Shown here piece by piece: positions 1 to 8,157 of a stretch of DNA of 64,000 bases. The position numbers were made by a program, and so were the translations under genes. Below the pieces are notes generated by a model. That model worked only from the letters and a program-made list of their open reading frames with translations. It made no database searches and was not told where the DNA came from. How positions within the stretch are numbered: the stretch's first letter is position 1; each line of letters starts with the position of its first letter. Source of the DNA: CAYFKJ01 sp964343605 (GTDB lineage: Bacteria; Pseudomonadota; Alphaproteobacteria; UBA2966). The stretch lies in NCBI GenBank assembly GCA_964343605.1, contig CAYFKJ010000007.1:1-64000 (forward strand). The letters are read 5' to 3'.

Positions 1-738
1 GGCGACCGGCTGAACCACGACGGGCTTCGGCGCCTGGGCGGTCTGCGTCACGGGCTTCGGTTTCGGCCTTGGTTGCGCGACCGCCACCTGCGTGCTCGTG
101 GTGCCGCCGGCGCGAAGTGTTTCGTCCGTGTATTTGGCGGCGTTCTTATCGGCAATCAAGCCCTGGGCCGCCGCCCGGCGATCGGCTTCCGCCTGGGTCT
201 TGGGGGCGCCTGCAGGTACGGAACTGAGGCTCGGGAAAGTGCCGCTGTCGGAACTTGCCGAGGCCATTTCGCTTTCATCATCCTCGAACCACTTTAGCGG
301 GTTGGCCCAGTCCGGCAGGATCGAGTCATCCTCATCCGCCATGGTCGCCTGCTGCGCCGTCCCGGGCTTGGGCTCGGGCATCGCGGCCATTTCCTCTTCG
401 CCGTCATCCTCGAACCACTTTGTCGGGTTCGCCCAGTCCGGCAGGAAGGAATCGTCATCGGCTGCCGCCGCGGTCTGCGGCACAGGCGCGGGTTCTTTTT
501 TCTCGGCCTTCGGGAAAGCCTTGGGCGGTGGGGCGGCATCGTTGCCGAATGCGGTGTCATACCAGTCGACCGGGTTCGCCCAGTCCGGCAGGGTTGAACA
601 ACCGGTGATGCCGATCGAGACAGCCGTCACGAGGGCGATCGCCAATCCTCGGCGGGATCGTGGTCGACTTTGGCCGACACCGTCGGAACCGCTTGAACTC
701 ACCGGCATGTCCTCACCGGAACCCCCAACGTCGCGCAT
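1..738 (-). CDS. Lipoprotein with three WANP-type repeats (C-terminus outside window)
   Basis: The reverse strand is open from about 762 to the left edge without a stop, so the C-terminus is missing. A basic segment (RPRSRR) and a hydrophobic stretch end in the lipobox-like ITGC, indicating an exported lipoprotein. Directly after the Cys comes LPDWANPVDWYD, and two more copies, LPDWANPTKWFEDD and LPDWANPLKWFEDD, follow at roughly 45-residue spacing in acidic, Pro/Ala-rich linkers. The visible C-terminal part is Lys/Pro/Gln-rich, like a periplasmic spacer. I chose ATG 738 because GGAG lies 8 nt upstream; ATGs at 762, 744 and 708 are alternatives. It may end in a peptidoglycan-binding (OmpA or SPOR) domain, but that part is not visible. 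It is divergent from phaC. Confidence 0.75.
   Translation of the reverse strand, partial: MRDVGGSGEDMPVSSSGSDGVGQSRPRSRRGLAIALVTAVSIGITGCSTLPDWANPVDWYDTAFGNDAAPPPKAFPKAEKKEPAPVPQTAAAADDDSFLPDWANPTKWFEDDGEEEMAAMPEPKPGTAQQATMADEDDSILPDWANPLKWFEDDESEMASASSDSGTFPSLSSVPAGAPKTQAEADRRAAAQGLIADKNAAKYTDETLRAGGTTSTQVAVAQPRPKPKPVTQTAQAPKPVVVQPVA
275..592 (-). repeat. Three in-frame copies of an LPDWANPxxW(Y/F) coding repeat
   Basis: Copies lie at about 563-592, 402-444 and 275-318. Two of them also share the K-W-F-E-D-D extension. Nucleotide similarity is highest in the part encoding PDWANP (complement of cgcccagtccggcag), which suggests internal duplication inside the lipoprotein gene. The first copy directly follows the lipidated Cys and has diverged (VDWYD instead of KWFED). 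Confidence 0.8.
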
Positions 739-882
739 GGCCATCGCTCCAACTCTTTTCATCAAAGAGGATGCACCAGCGATGCACCCAAATTCTGCAT
801 TCTCGAAACTGTCCGGCGCCCCTAATTGTGCGCCGCAACGCCTTCATTTATAGTCCATTTTCAATAGCATAGGGAAAGCGCA

Positions 883-2694
883 ATGGCCGATCAACAAGGC
901 ACTGTACCTCCGTTGCCAGATTTCTGGGCGGACATGGACTTCGAAAAATTTTCGAACAACATGACCGAGGTCGCTGAAAAAAGCCAACGTCTGATCTCGG
1001 AGTTCATGGCCCGGCAGGCGGAGGGCGGCTCTCCCGGCATCGACGATCCGTTGCATATCGGCGAGACCTTTCTCGAAATGACCCAACAGATGCTGGCCCA
1101 TCCGGAAAAGCTGGCCAACGCCCAAATGGCCTTGTGGCAGGACTATCTGAAGCTGTGGCAGCATGCCGCCGAACGTATGAGCGGCGCGGAAAGTGATCCC
1201 GTGGCCGTGCCGGAAGCCAGTGACAAGCGCTTCCGGCACGAGGACTGGAGCAACAATCAACTCTTTGATTTCATTAAACAATCTTATTTGCTGACCGCCG
1301 ATTGGATGCAGCGGACGGTGGCCGACGTCGAGGGCATGGACGAGGCCAGCCGTAAAAAAGTGAGCTTCTATACGAAACAGTTTGCTGATGCGCTGTCACC
1401 CTCCAACTTCGCCGCCACCAATCCCCAGGTCCTGCATGCCACAGCCGAGAGCGGCGGTGAAAACCTGATCAAGGGGCTGGACAATCTGCTGCGCGACCTG
1501 GAACGCGGCGGCGGCCAGCTCGCCATTTCCCAAACGGACATGGACGCCTTCGAGGTGGGAGAGAACGTCGCCACCTCTGATGGGAAGGTGGTTTTTCAGA
1601 ACGAGCTTATCCAGCTTCTCCAGTATGCCCCGGCGACCGAGGAAGTTCACGCCCGCCCGTTGCTGATCACGCCGCCCTGGATCAACAAGTTCTACATCCT
1701 GGACCTGAAGCCGGAAAACTCGTTCATCAAGTGGGCCACCGAACAGGGATTGACGGTATTCGTCATAAGCTGGGTCAATCCGGACAAGGAATTGGCCGAA
1801 CGCAGTTTCGAGGACTACATGACCGGTGGTTTGCTGGCCGCCGTGGACGCCGTCGAAGAAGCAACGGGAAGCCGCGAGGTGAATGCCATCGGTTATTGCA
1901 TCGGCGGTACCCTGTTGGCTTCGACCCTCGCCTACATGGCCGCGAAGGGCGACGACCGCATCCAGGCCGCCACGTTCTTTACGTCCCTGATCGACTTCGA
2001 GGAATCCGGCGAATTGTCGGTTTTCGTCGACGAAGCCCAGATCCAGTCCATCGAGGAAGCGATGTCGGAGCGCGGGTATCTCGAAGGCCGGGAGATGGCG
2101 ACGACCTTCAATATGCTTCGCGCCAACGACCTGATCTGGTCGTTCGTCATCAACAACTACATGCTGGGCAAGGAGCCCTTCCCCTTCGATCTGCTGTACT
2201 GGAATTCGGATTCGACGCGCATGCCGGCGGCCATGCACAGCTTTTATCTGCGCAACATGTATCAGCAGAATTTGCTGTCCAAACCCGGCGGCGTCACGCT
2301 CGCGGGCGTTCCCATCGACCTCAGTTCGGTCAAAACGCCGACCTACATTCTGGCCACCAAAGACGACCACATCGCACCTTGGAAGTCCTCGTTCAAGGCC
2401 ACCGGCATATACAGCGGCAAGAACCGATTCGTTCTTTCGGCCTCGGGGCACATCGCCGGCGTCATAAATCCCCCGGCCGCCAAGAAGTACTGCTATTGGA
2501 CCAATGCGAAAAAGGCCGCGAACGCGGACGACTGGTTTGACGGCGCCAAGCAACACGAGGGTTCCTGGTGGCCCGACTGGATCAAATGGCTGGGCAAGTA
2601 CGCCGGCGACAAGGTTCCCGCGCGCCACCCCGGCGACGGCAAATTGAAGGTCATCGAAGACGCGCCAGGCTCATACGTCAAAATGAAGGCGTAA
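883..2694 (+). CDS. phaC: Class I poly(3-hydroxyalkanoate) synthase
   Basis: Polymerises (R)-3-hydroxyacyl-CoA into PHA granules in the cytoplasm. The 603-residue length is usual for class I synthases. The N-terminal helical domain (about 1-240) is followed by an alpha/beta-hydrolase core. The lipase-like box GYCIGG carries the nucleophile C339. D495 (KDDHIAP) and H523 (SGHIAGVINP) complete the expected Cys-Asp-His triad, so the enzyme looks intact. AGGGAAAG lies a few bases before the ATG. No phaR, phaA or phaB is adjacent, but the MaoC-type hydratase at 16,014 and other acyl-CoA enzymes in the window could supply monomers. It is divergent from the lipoprotein gene, with a 144-bp intergenic region as a plausible promoter. 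Confidence 0.96.
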   Translation: MADQQGTVPPLPDFWADMDFEKFSNNMTEVAEKSQRLISEFMARQAEGGSPGIDDPLHIGETFLEMTQQMLAHPEKLANAQMALWQDYLKLWQHAAERMSGAESDPVAVPEASDKRFRHEDWSNNQLFDFIKQSYLLTADWMQRTVADVEGMDEASRKKVSFYTKQFADALSPSNFAATNPQVLHATAESGGENLIKGLDNLLRDLERGGGQLAISQTDMDAFEVGENVATSDGKVVFQNELIQLLQYAPATEEVHARPLLITPPWINKFYILDLKPENSFIKWATEQGLTVFVISWVNPDKELAERSFEDYMTGGLLAAVDAVEEATGSREVNAIGYCIGGTLLASTLAYMAAKGDDRIQAATFFTSLIDFEESGELSVFVDEAQIQSIEEAMSERGYLEGREMATTFNMLRANDLIWSFVINNYMLGKEPFPFDLLYWNSDSTRMPAAMHSFYLRNMYQQNLLSKPGGVTLAGVPIDLSSVKTPTYILATKDDHIAPWKSSFKATGIYSGKNRFVLSASGHIAGVINPPAAKKYCYWTNAKKAANADDWFDGAKQHEGSWWPDWIKWLGKYAGDKVPARHPGDGKLKVIEDAPGSYVKMKA

Positions 2695-2699
2695 CGGCC

Positions 2700-3485
2700 A
2701 TTGAGACCCGGGCACAATCGACGCATCAACGCCGCGCCCCGATAACGCGGGCGTTCGGCGCCCAGGCGCTGGCGGGCGTCGTATGCTTCGGGGTGGCGCT
2801 GGTAGTCAACCGCGGCACCGCTTTCACCGTTCCCGTGCCGTTGATCCTGGCCGCGCAAGGCATCGGCGCCGCCTACCTCAGCCACCGTTGGGATCTGGCA
2901 AAGTGGTGGCTGCCTGTTCAGCTTCTGTTGCCCGCTGCCTTCGCCGGCGCCTTGGCTCTGAATATTCCTTCATGGGTCTACCTGCTGGCCTTTCTCGGCT
3001 TGCTTTTGGTGTATTGGAACACGACCGGCGAACGGGTCCCTCTGTACCTGACGAACCAAAAGACCTGGGCCGCCCTGGTCAACCTCCTGCCCGCCCGAAA
3101 CGCGGCGCGCTTTGTCGATTTGGGCGGTGGCCTCGGGGGAACGACGCTCTATCTGGGCAAGGCGCGCGCCGACATGCAATTCGATGCAATGGAAAACGCA
3201 CCGGGGCCTTTCCTGGTATCGAAATTCAGGCAGTGGTTGTTCGGCACCGCCAACACCTCCATCTCATACGGCAGCCTGTGGAACCGTGATCTTTCACCTT
3301 ACGATGTCGTTTACTGCTTCCTCTCCCCCGCCCCCATGGCCGATCTTTTCGCGAAGGCCCGGGCGGAGATGAAATCCGGCAGTCTGTTCATCAGCAATTC
3401 CTTCGAGGTGCCCGGTCATGAGCCCGACGAAATCGCCGAGGTCGACGACGGCCGGCGGACGAAGTTGCTGATCTGGCGGATGTAG
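2700..3485 (+). CDS. Membrane-anchored class I SAM-dependent methyltransferase
   Basis: The N-terminal ~110 residues are hydrophobic, with three to four likely membrane segments (for example the stretch ending LLLPAAFAGALAL and YLLAFLGLLLVYW). The C-terminal part contains a Rossmann SAM-binding motif, FVDLGGGLGGTTLYLGK. The substrate cannot be read from the sequence. The start is uncertain: the frame continues upstream into phaC without a stop, and no ATG or GTG fits near the junction. An ATT at 2700 has AAGG about 10 nt upstream and lies 6 bp after the phaC stop, so I use it provisionally. The tight coupling to phaC suggests co-transcription. Confidence 0.72.
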   Translation: METRAQSTHQRRAPITRAFGAQALAGVVCFGVALVVNRGTAFTVPVPLILAAQGIGAAYLSHRWDLAKWWLPVQLLLPAAFAGALALNIPSWVYLLAFLGLLLVYWNTTGERVPLYLTNQKTWAALVNLLPARNAARFVDLGGGLGGTTLYLGKARADMQFDAMENAPGPFLVSKFRQWLFGTANTSISYGSLWNRDLSPYDVVYCFLSPAPMADLFAKARAEMKSGSLFISNSFEVPGHEPDEIAEVDDGRRTKLLIWRM

Positions 3486-3557
3486 GGCGGTTTCCGAGGT
3501 TGAAGACAAACTGATTTTCGCCGACGCTGTGCCCATGAACATGCTAGTTGAGCTGAC

Positions 3558-5207
3558 ATGACCAAGTACCAAAGCGACGTCGTCATCATCGGCGGCGGCA
3601 TCGCCGGGATCGTGACCGCCCAGGAATGTCTCGACGGCGGAAAATCCGTCACCATCATCGACCGGGATGCCGAGGAAAATTTCGGCGGTCTGGCAAAGGA
3701 ATCGTTCGGCGGTATGTTCTTCGTCGACACCCCTTCACAACGTAAATCCAAGATCGAGGATTCACCCGAGCGCGCCTTCGGGGATTGGTGCAGTTTCGGC
3801 GAATTGTCGGAAACCGACGGCTTGGCCTACCGCTGGGCCCAACGCTATGTCGAGCGCACGACACCGGACGTGCATGATTTCATCGTGCCCATGGGCATCG
3901 GTTTCCTGCCTGTGCTCAACTGGATCGAGCGGGGCATGTCGCGGAAGGGAAATTCGGTACCGCGGTTTCACATGGTTTGGGGCACCGGGCACGAACTCAC
4001 GATGGTTCTCGCCCGCCGATTGAAGGCCCATGTCCACGCCAGCCGCCTGACCCTCGTTTTCGGGAAACGTGTCGAGGATTTGATCACCACCGACGGCGTC
4101 ATCAGCGGCTGCGCGGGCGTTGACGAAGCTTCGGGCGAAGTCTTCCAGGCCGAGGCCGAAGCGGTGGTGATCGCCGCCGGCGGCACCAACGGCAACGATG
4201 ACTTTATCCGCGAACACTGGCATGCCGACTGGGGCGCCACGCCACCGGAAACGATCCTGAACGGATCGCACAAATTCGCCGACGGGATGCTGCACGAAGC
4301 GGCCGCCGAGGCCGGCGGCAGCCTCGTCCACCTGGACCGCAGTTGGAATTACGCCGCGGGCATCCCCCACCCCCGTCCGCGCAAACCCCGCCACGGCCTC
4401 AGCCTGGTGCCCTGCAAGTCGGCTTTGTGGATGGACGCCACCGGCCGGCGCATCGGCCCGGATCCTCTCATCGCCGGCTTCGACACCCGCGAACTCATCA
4501 AACGCATCTGCGCCACCGCGGAAGCCAAAAATACGCCGAAATATTCCTGGCAAGTGATGAACCGCAAGATCATGCTCAAGGAGTTCGCCATTTCGGGGGC
4601 CGAGTCGAACCCGGTGATCCGCGACAAGAGCAAATTCGGTCTGCTGCGGAACCTGGTGTTCGGCAACAAATCCCTGGTCGACGCGACGATCGCGGATTCA
4701 GACGAAATCGTCACGGCTGGAAGCCTCGACGATCTAGCCGCCAAGATGAATGCGCTCGACCCGTCGACGGAAATCGACACCGAGGGCATGGCCGAGGACA
4801 TCCGGGCCTACGACACGGATATGGCGCGTGGCCAAGGCAACTTCACCGACGATCAAATCAAGCGCATCGCCATGTTGCGGGAATATCGCGGCGACAAGGT
4901 TCGGACCTGCAAATTTCAGAAGATCGAGGACGCCAAGGCCGGTCCGCTGGTCGCCATCCGCACGTTCATCATCAGCCGAAAAAGCCTCGGCGGTATCGAA
5001 ACCGACCTCGATTGCCGGGTGGTGGACACGAACGGCAATCCCCTGGACGGTCTTTATGCCGTCGGAGAGGCGGCCGGCTTCGGCGGCGGCGGTATGCATG
5101 GGCTGCGGGCGCTGGAAGGCACGTTCCTCGGCGGTTGCGTCTTTTCCGGGCGCATGGCGGGCCAGGCCATCGTCCGGGGGACATCCGGCGCGGGAGCGAC
5201 AGGTTGA
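3558..5207 (+). CDS. FAD-dependent oxidoreductase, fumarate reductase/KstD-like
   Basis: 549 residues. The N-terminal dinucleotide motif VVIIGGGIAGIVTA and an acidic residue about 30 positions on bind FAD. A second FAD signature near the C-terminus (GLYAVGEAAGFGGGGMHG and the following GTFLGGCVFSGRMAG) is typical of succinate dehydrogenase/fumarate reductase flavoprotein relatives, including 3-ketosteroid dehydrogenases. A middle capping domain (about 150-420) should hold the substrate site. No signal peptide is seen, so the protein is probably cytoplasmic. Its stop overlaps the start of a ThDP enzyme (TTGA), which implies translational coupling and a shared pathway. The substrate is unknown. 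Confidence 0.88.
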   Translation: MTKYQSDVVIIGGGIAGIVTAQECLDGGKSVTIIDRDAEENFGGLAKESFGGMFFVDTPSQRKSKIEDSPERAFGDWCSFGELSETDGLAYRWAQRYVERTTPDVHDFIVPMGIGFLPVLNWIERGMSRKGNSVPRFHMVWGTGHELTMVLARRLKAHVHASRLTLVFGKRVEDLITTDGVISGCAGVDEASGEVFQAEAEAVVIAAGGTNGNDDFIREHWHADWGATPPETILNGSHKFADGMLHEAAAEAGGSLVHLDRSWNYAAGIPHPRPRKPRHGLSLVPCKSALWMDATGRRIGPDPLIAGFDTRELIKRICATAEAKNTPKYSWQVMNRKIMLKEFAISGAESNPVIRDKSKFGLLRNLVFGNKSLVDATIADSDEIVTAGSLDDLAAKMNALDPSTEIDTEGMAEDIRAYDTDMARGQGNFTDDQIKRIAMLREYRGDKVRTCKFQKIEDAKAGPLVAIRTFIISRKSLGGIETDLDCRVVDTNGNPLDGLYAVGEAAGFGGGGMHGLRALEGTFLGGCVFSGRMAGQAIVRGTSGAGATG

Positions 5208-6952
5208 GGAAGTCCGGGGCGGAGCTGACGGTTCATGCGCTCGAACAGTTGGGCGTGCGCTTCACGTTCGGCATTCCCGGCGTTCACAACACGGAAATTT
5301 ATGACGAGCTCAATAGCTCCCGGCAGATAACGCCGATCCTGGTTACGCACGAGGGCGGCGGCGCCTTCATGGCCGATGCCGTCAGCCGGACTTCCGATTC
5401 CATTGGAACCCTGGTGATCGTGCCGGCTGCCGGGGCGACCCATGCCGCCAGCGGCATCGGTGAAGCATTCCTTGACGGCATACCCATGCTGGTTATTTGC
5501 GGCGGCATCGACCGCGAAACCGACAAGAGCTTCCAACTCCACGAGATGGACCAGCGGGCCTTCATCGGCGCGCTGACCAAACGGACGTTCCTGGTCGAGA
5601 CCTACGAGGACGTCGTTCCGACCTTGTACGAAGCCTTCGACCTCGCCAACGGCGGTGAACCGGGCCCGGTGTTTGTGGAAATTCCCGTCAATCTGCAGCG
5701 TTTCAAGGGCGATGTCAGTGCGATGCCGTCCTATCAGGCGCCGGATGCGGCCGAAGAAATCGATGACGGGGCGATCACGGCCGCCGTGGGGATGCTCAGG
5801 GCTGCCAAAAGACCCGGCCTGTTCGTCGGCTGGGGCGCCAAGGACGCCGCGGCGGAACTGGTAAAGCTGGCCGAACTGCTGGATGCCCCGGTCAGCACGA
5901 CGCTTCAGGGCCTTAGCGTCTTTCCCGGCAACCATGACCTGCACACGGGATTGGCGTTCGGCCCTTCAGCGGTTCCGGCGGGACAGAACGCCTTCCGGGA
6001 TTGCGACCTGATGCTGGCGATCGGCACGAAATTCAGCGAATTGGGCACGGGCTTCTTTTTCAGCGCCGATGTGCCAGCCAACCTCATCCACGTCGACATC
6101 AACCCCGAAAATTTCAACAAGAACTACGCCGCCAAGCAGACGATCGAAGGCGACGCCGGAACCGTCGTTCGCGCCTTGTTGAAAGGGTTGGGCAATGACG
6201 GCGGCACGGAAAATCGAACGCGCACCGGGACCGAACTCAAGGCCGCGATCGCCGCCGACAAGGCGAACTACCGGACGGCCTGGCAAAAGCACGACAGTCA
6301 CGGCCGCGTCAATCCGGAGCGCTTCTTTTCAGATCTCCGCCAGGTGATGCCGGACGACGGGATCTTCGTCGTCGACGACGGCAACCACACCTTCCTGACG
6401 GCTGAACTGCTGCCCATCCACAATCCCGGCGGCTTCATCGGGCCGACCGATTTCAACTGCATGGGTTACGCCGTGCCGGCGGCGATCGGCGCCAAACTGG
6501 CCAATCCGGAAACCCCCGTTGCCGCCATCGTCGGCGACGGCTGCTTCACCATGACATGCATGGAGATCCTCACGGCGTCACGGAACGAGATCGGTCCCGT
6601 GTTCTACGTCTTCAATGACGGAGAGCTTTCGCAAATTGCCCAGGCCCAGCGCATCGTCTACAGCCGCACGCCCTGCACGGGTCTTGAGGGCCTCAATCTG
6701 GAGGGCGTGGCTCTCGCCACCGGGGCCCACTACCTCCCGCTTGGAGGCGATGACGACGCAGCCGCCGTCATGGCCGAGGCCAACCGTTTGTCGGTGGAAA
6801 CATCTCGCCCCGTCATCGTCGACGTCGCCATCGACTACACGCGCAAAAGCGCCTACACCAGGGGAGCGGCCAAGACCAACGCCAAGCGGCTGCCCCTGCG
6901 CGAAACCCTCCGCTTCGTCGGCCGCATTGTCGCCCGGAAGGTGACGGGCTAG
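5204..6952 (+). CDS. Thiamine-diphosphate enzyme of the acetolactate synthase type
   Basis: 582 residues with the three-domain ThDP layout. The N-terminal PYR domain has the activating Glu (E50 in THEGGGAFMADA), followed by a central domain and a C-terminal PP domain with the GDG...N cofactor motif (GDGCFTM ... VFNDG). The start is TTG at 5204, overlapping the preceding stop as TTGA. The frame is open much further upstream, but that stretch lies inside the flavoprotein gene and shows no ThDP-family similarity. It could be an oxo-acid decarboxylase or carboligase. No ilvN-type regulatory subunit is adjacent, so a true branched-chain acetolactate synthase is unlikely. Pairing with an FAD dehydrogenase suggests catabolism. 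Confidence 0.88.
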   Translation: MRKSGAELTVHALEQLGVRFTFGIPGVHNTEIYDELNSSRQITPILVTHEGGGAFMADAVSRTSDSIGTLVIVPAAGATHAASGIGEAFLDGIPMLVICGGIDRETDKSFQLHEMDQRAFIGALTKRTFLVETYEDVVPTLYEAFDLANGGEPGPVFVEIPVNLQRFKGDVSAMPSYQAPDAAEEIDDGAITAAVGMLRAAKRPGLFVGWGAKDAAAELVKLAELLDAPVSTTLQGLSVFPGNHDLHTGLAFGPSAVPAGQNAFRDCDLMLAIGTKFSELGTGFFFSADVPANLIHVDINPENFNKNYAAKQTIEGDAGTVVRALLKGLGNDGGTENRTRTGTELKAAIAADKANYRTAWQKHDSHGRVNPERFFSDLRQVMPDDGIFVVDDGNHTFLTAELLPIHNPGGFIGPTDFNCMGYAVPAAIGAKLANPETPVAAIVGDGCFTMTCMEILTASRNEIGPVFYVFNDGELSQIAQAQRIVYSRTPCTGLEGLNLEGVALATGAHYLPLGGDDDAAAVMAEANRLSVETSRPVIVDVAIDYTRKSAYTRGAAKTNAKRLPLRETLRFVGRIVARKVTG

Positions 6953-6968
6953 GGAACGCCACCGCATT

Positions 6969-7078
6969 CGTCATTCCGGCGAAGGCCGGAATCCAGTTTT
7001 CCATTTTTTTGAATGCCGACGGGCCGAACCAAGGAAAAACATACAAACTGGACCCCGGCCTACGCCGGGGTGACGATG
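6969..7078. repeat. Pair of inverted REP-like palindromes
   Basis: The left element at 6973-6992 is a perfect 8-bp hairpin (ATTCCGGC, loop GAAG, GCCGGAAT). The right element at 7052-7071 is a second 8-bp hairpin (ACCCCGGC, loop CTAC, GCCGGGGT). Their flanks are mirror images: CGTCA outside the left one and TGACG outside the right one, with CCAGTTT and AAACTGG inside. This is the architecture of paired REP/BIME sequences that disperse in intergenic DNA. It lies between two convergent genes and could also act as a transcript end. Confidence 0.75.
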
Positions 7079-7099
7079 GGAGGGGCGGGCGCGCGTTGC

Positions 7100-7735
7100 C
7101 TAATAGACTTCCGGCAACGCAGCCTGTTTTTCCAGACAGCGATGAAACGCCGGGCGGTCGTGGATGCGGTCGATGTAGGCTTGTGTCTGAGGCCCCAGGT
7201 GGACGTCGATCTTGATCGACCTTGCCAGATAGAGGGCGTAACCGACACAGATATCCGCAATGGTGAAGCGGCCGGCGCAAAGGTAGTCGCGGTCTTCCAG
7301 CGCACTTTCGACAGACCGGGCCCGCGACAGAAACCACTGGGTGTAGTCCTGTGAAACCTGGGGTTGGCGGCGATCCTCAGGTTCGAACATGGAGTACCGG
7401 AGGATCAAGGTCTGGGGAAATGTCAGCGTCGCGTCGCTGCGGTAAAGCCAGTTGAGGTAGGTGCCGAATTCCGGGTCGTCCCGCCCAACCGCCAAGGGGG
7501 TGGGGCCGTAGCGTTCCACGAGGTAGTGGGCGATACCGGATGATTCGGTCATGTAGGTTTCGCCGTCAAACAGCGTGGGCACCGTGCCGAGCGGATTTAC
7601 GTCCAGATAACCCTCGTGCTTGAAACGCGGCGGGAATTCCATGTTGACCAGTTCATAGTCGAGTCCCAGTTCCTCGAGCGTCCACAAAGGCCGCAACGAG
7701 CGGGCATCCCGGCAATGATAGAGTTTGATCGTCAT
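7100..7735 (-). CDS. Glutathione S-transferase family protein
   Basis: 211 residues from ATG 7735; nine more codons are open upstream but MTIKLYHC is the natural GST N-terminus. The thioredoxin-like N-domain shows a beta-alpha start (LYHCRDARSLRPLWTLEE), the cis-Pro segment NPLGTVPTL and the glutathione-contacting ES in YMTESSGIAHYL. The C-terminal helical domain contains the conserved FTIADICVGYAL. Expected to be cytosolic and to conjugate glutathione or act as a thiol lyase; the substrate is unknown. It converges on the ThDP-enzyme gene across the REP pair. Confidence 0.9.
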   Translation of the reverse strand: MTIKLYHCRDARSLRPLWTLEELGLDYELVNMEFPPRFKHEGYLDVNPLGTVPTLFDGETYMTESSGIAHYLVERYGPTPLAVGRDDPEFGTYLNWLYRSDATLTFPQTLILRYSMFEPEDRRQPQVSQDYTQWFLSRARSVESALEDRDYLCAGRFTIADICVGYALYLARSIKIDVHLGPQTQAYIDRIHDRPAFHRCLEKQAALPEVY

Positions 7736-7777
7736 CTGTTGGGTTTTCCCTGTGGCATGCAAAGCCCCCCAACAAAT

Positions 7778-7975
7778 CTAGCCCTCGAGGATGGCGATTT
7801 CCTTTGCGGTTAAAATCGGCCGGCCGTTTCCGTCCCGTTTTACAACCGCTCCTCCATCTTTCTCACCAAACAACGGTGAATGGGTGAAAGACGTGCAAGC
7901 CCCGAGGAAAGAAATCAAACAAACCGCCGCGACCAGACGCGCAACCTTGCGTCCGCCAACAATACCATTCCGCAT
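7778..7975 (-). CDS. Small lipoprotein, 65 residues
   Basis: The start at ATG 7975 is preceded by GGAAAGGA. The N-terminus has basic residues (RNGIVGGRK), a hydrophobic core and a lipobox, FLGAC, so the mature product is a short lipidated peptide of about 40 residues. It ends in GRPILTAKEIAILEG, a region without an obvious named domain. It lies 42 bp upstream of the glutathione transferase on the same strand and could be co-transcribed. Function is unknown. Confidence 0.65.
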   Translation of the reverse strand: MRNGIVGGRKVARLVAAVCLISFLGACTSFTHSPLFGEKDGGAVVKRDGNGRPILTAKEIAILEG

Positions 7976-8157
7976 CAGAGAGTCCTTTCCGGGGCCCGAG
8001 TACCAATAAAGTTCCAATTCGTGCAGGACCCTAGCCGAATTTACCATGGCTTGAAACGCCAATTTTTCGGAAAGGGGAAACCAGCCGAATTATTTGACAA
8101 AAGCAACTTTTTGATTGACGATCGTAATGCTTCTTGGTTTGTCGGAAAAAACCGCTG

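Noticed and set aside
4343..5203. N-terminal extension of the ThDP enzyme
   Set aside because: The open frame overlaps the flavoprotein gene and encodes Arg/Pro-rich low-complexity sequence; the ThDP family start matches TTG 5204.
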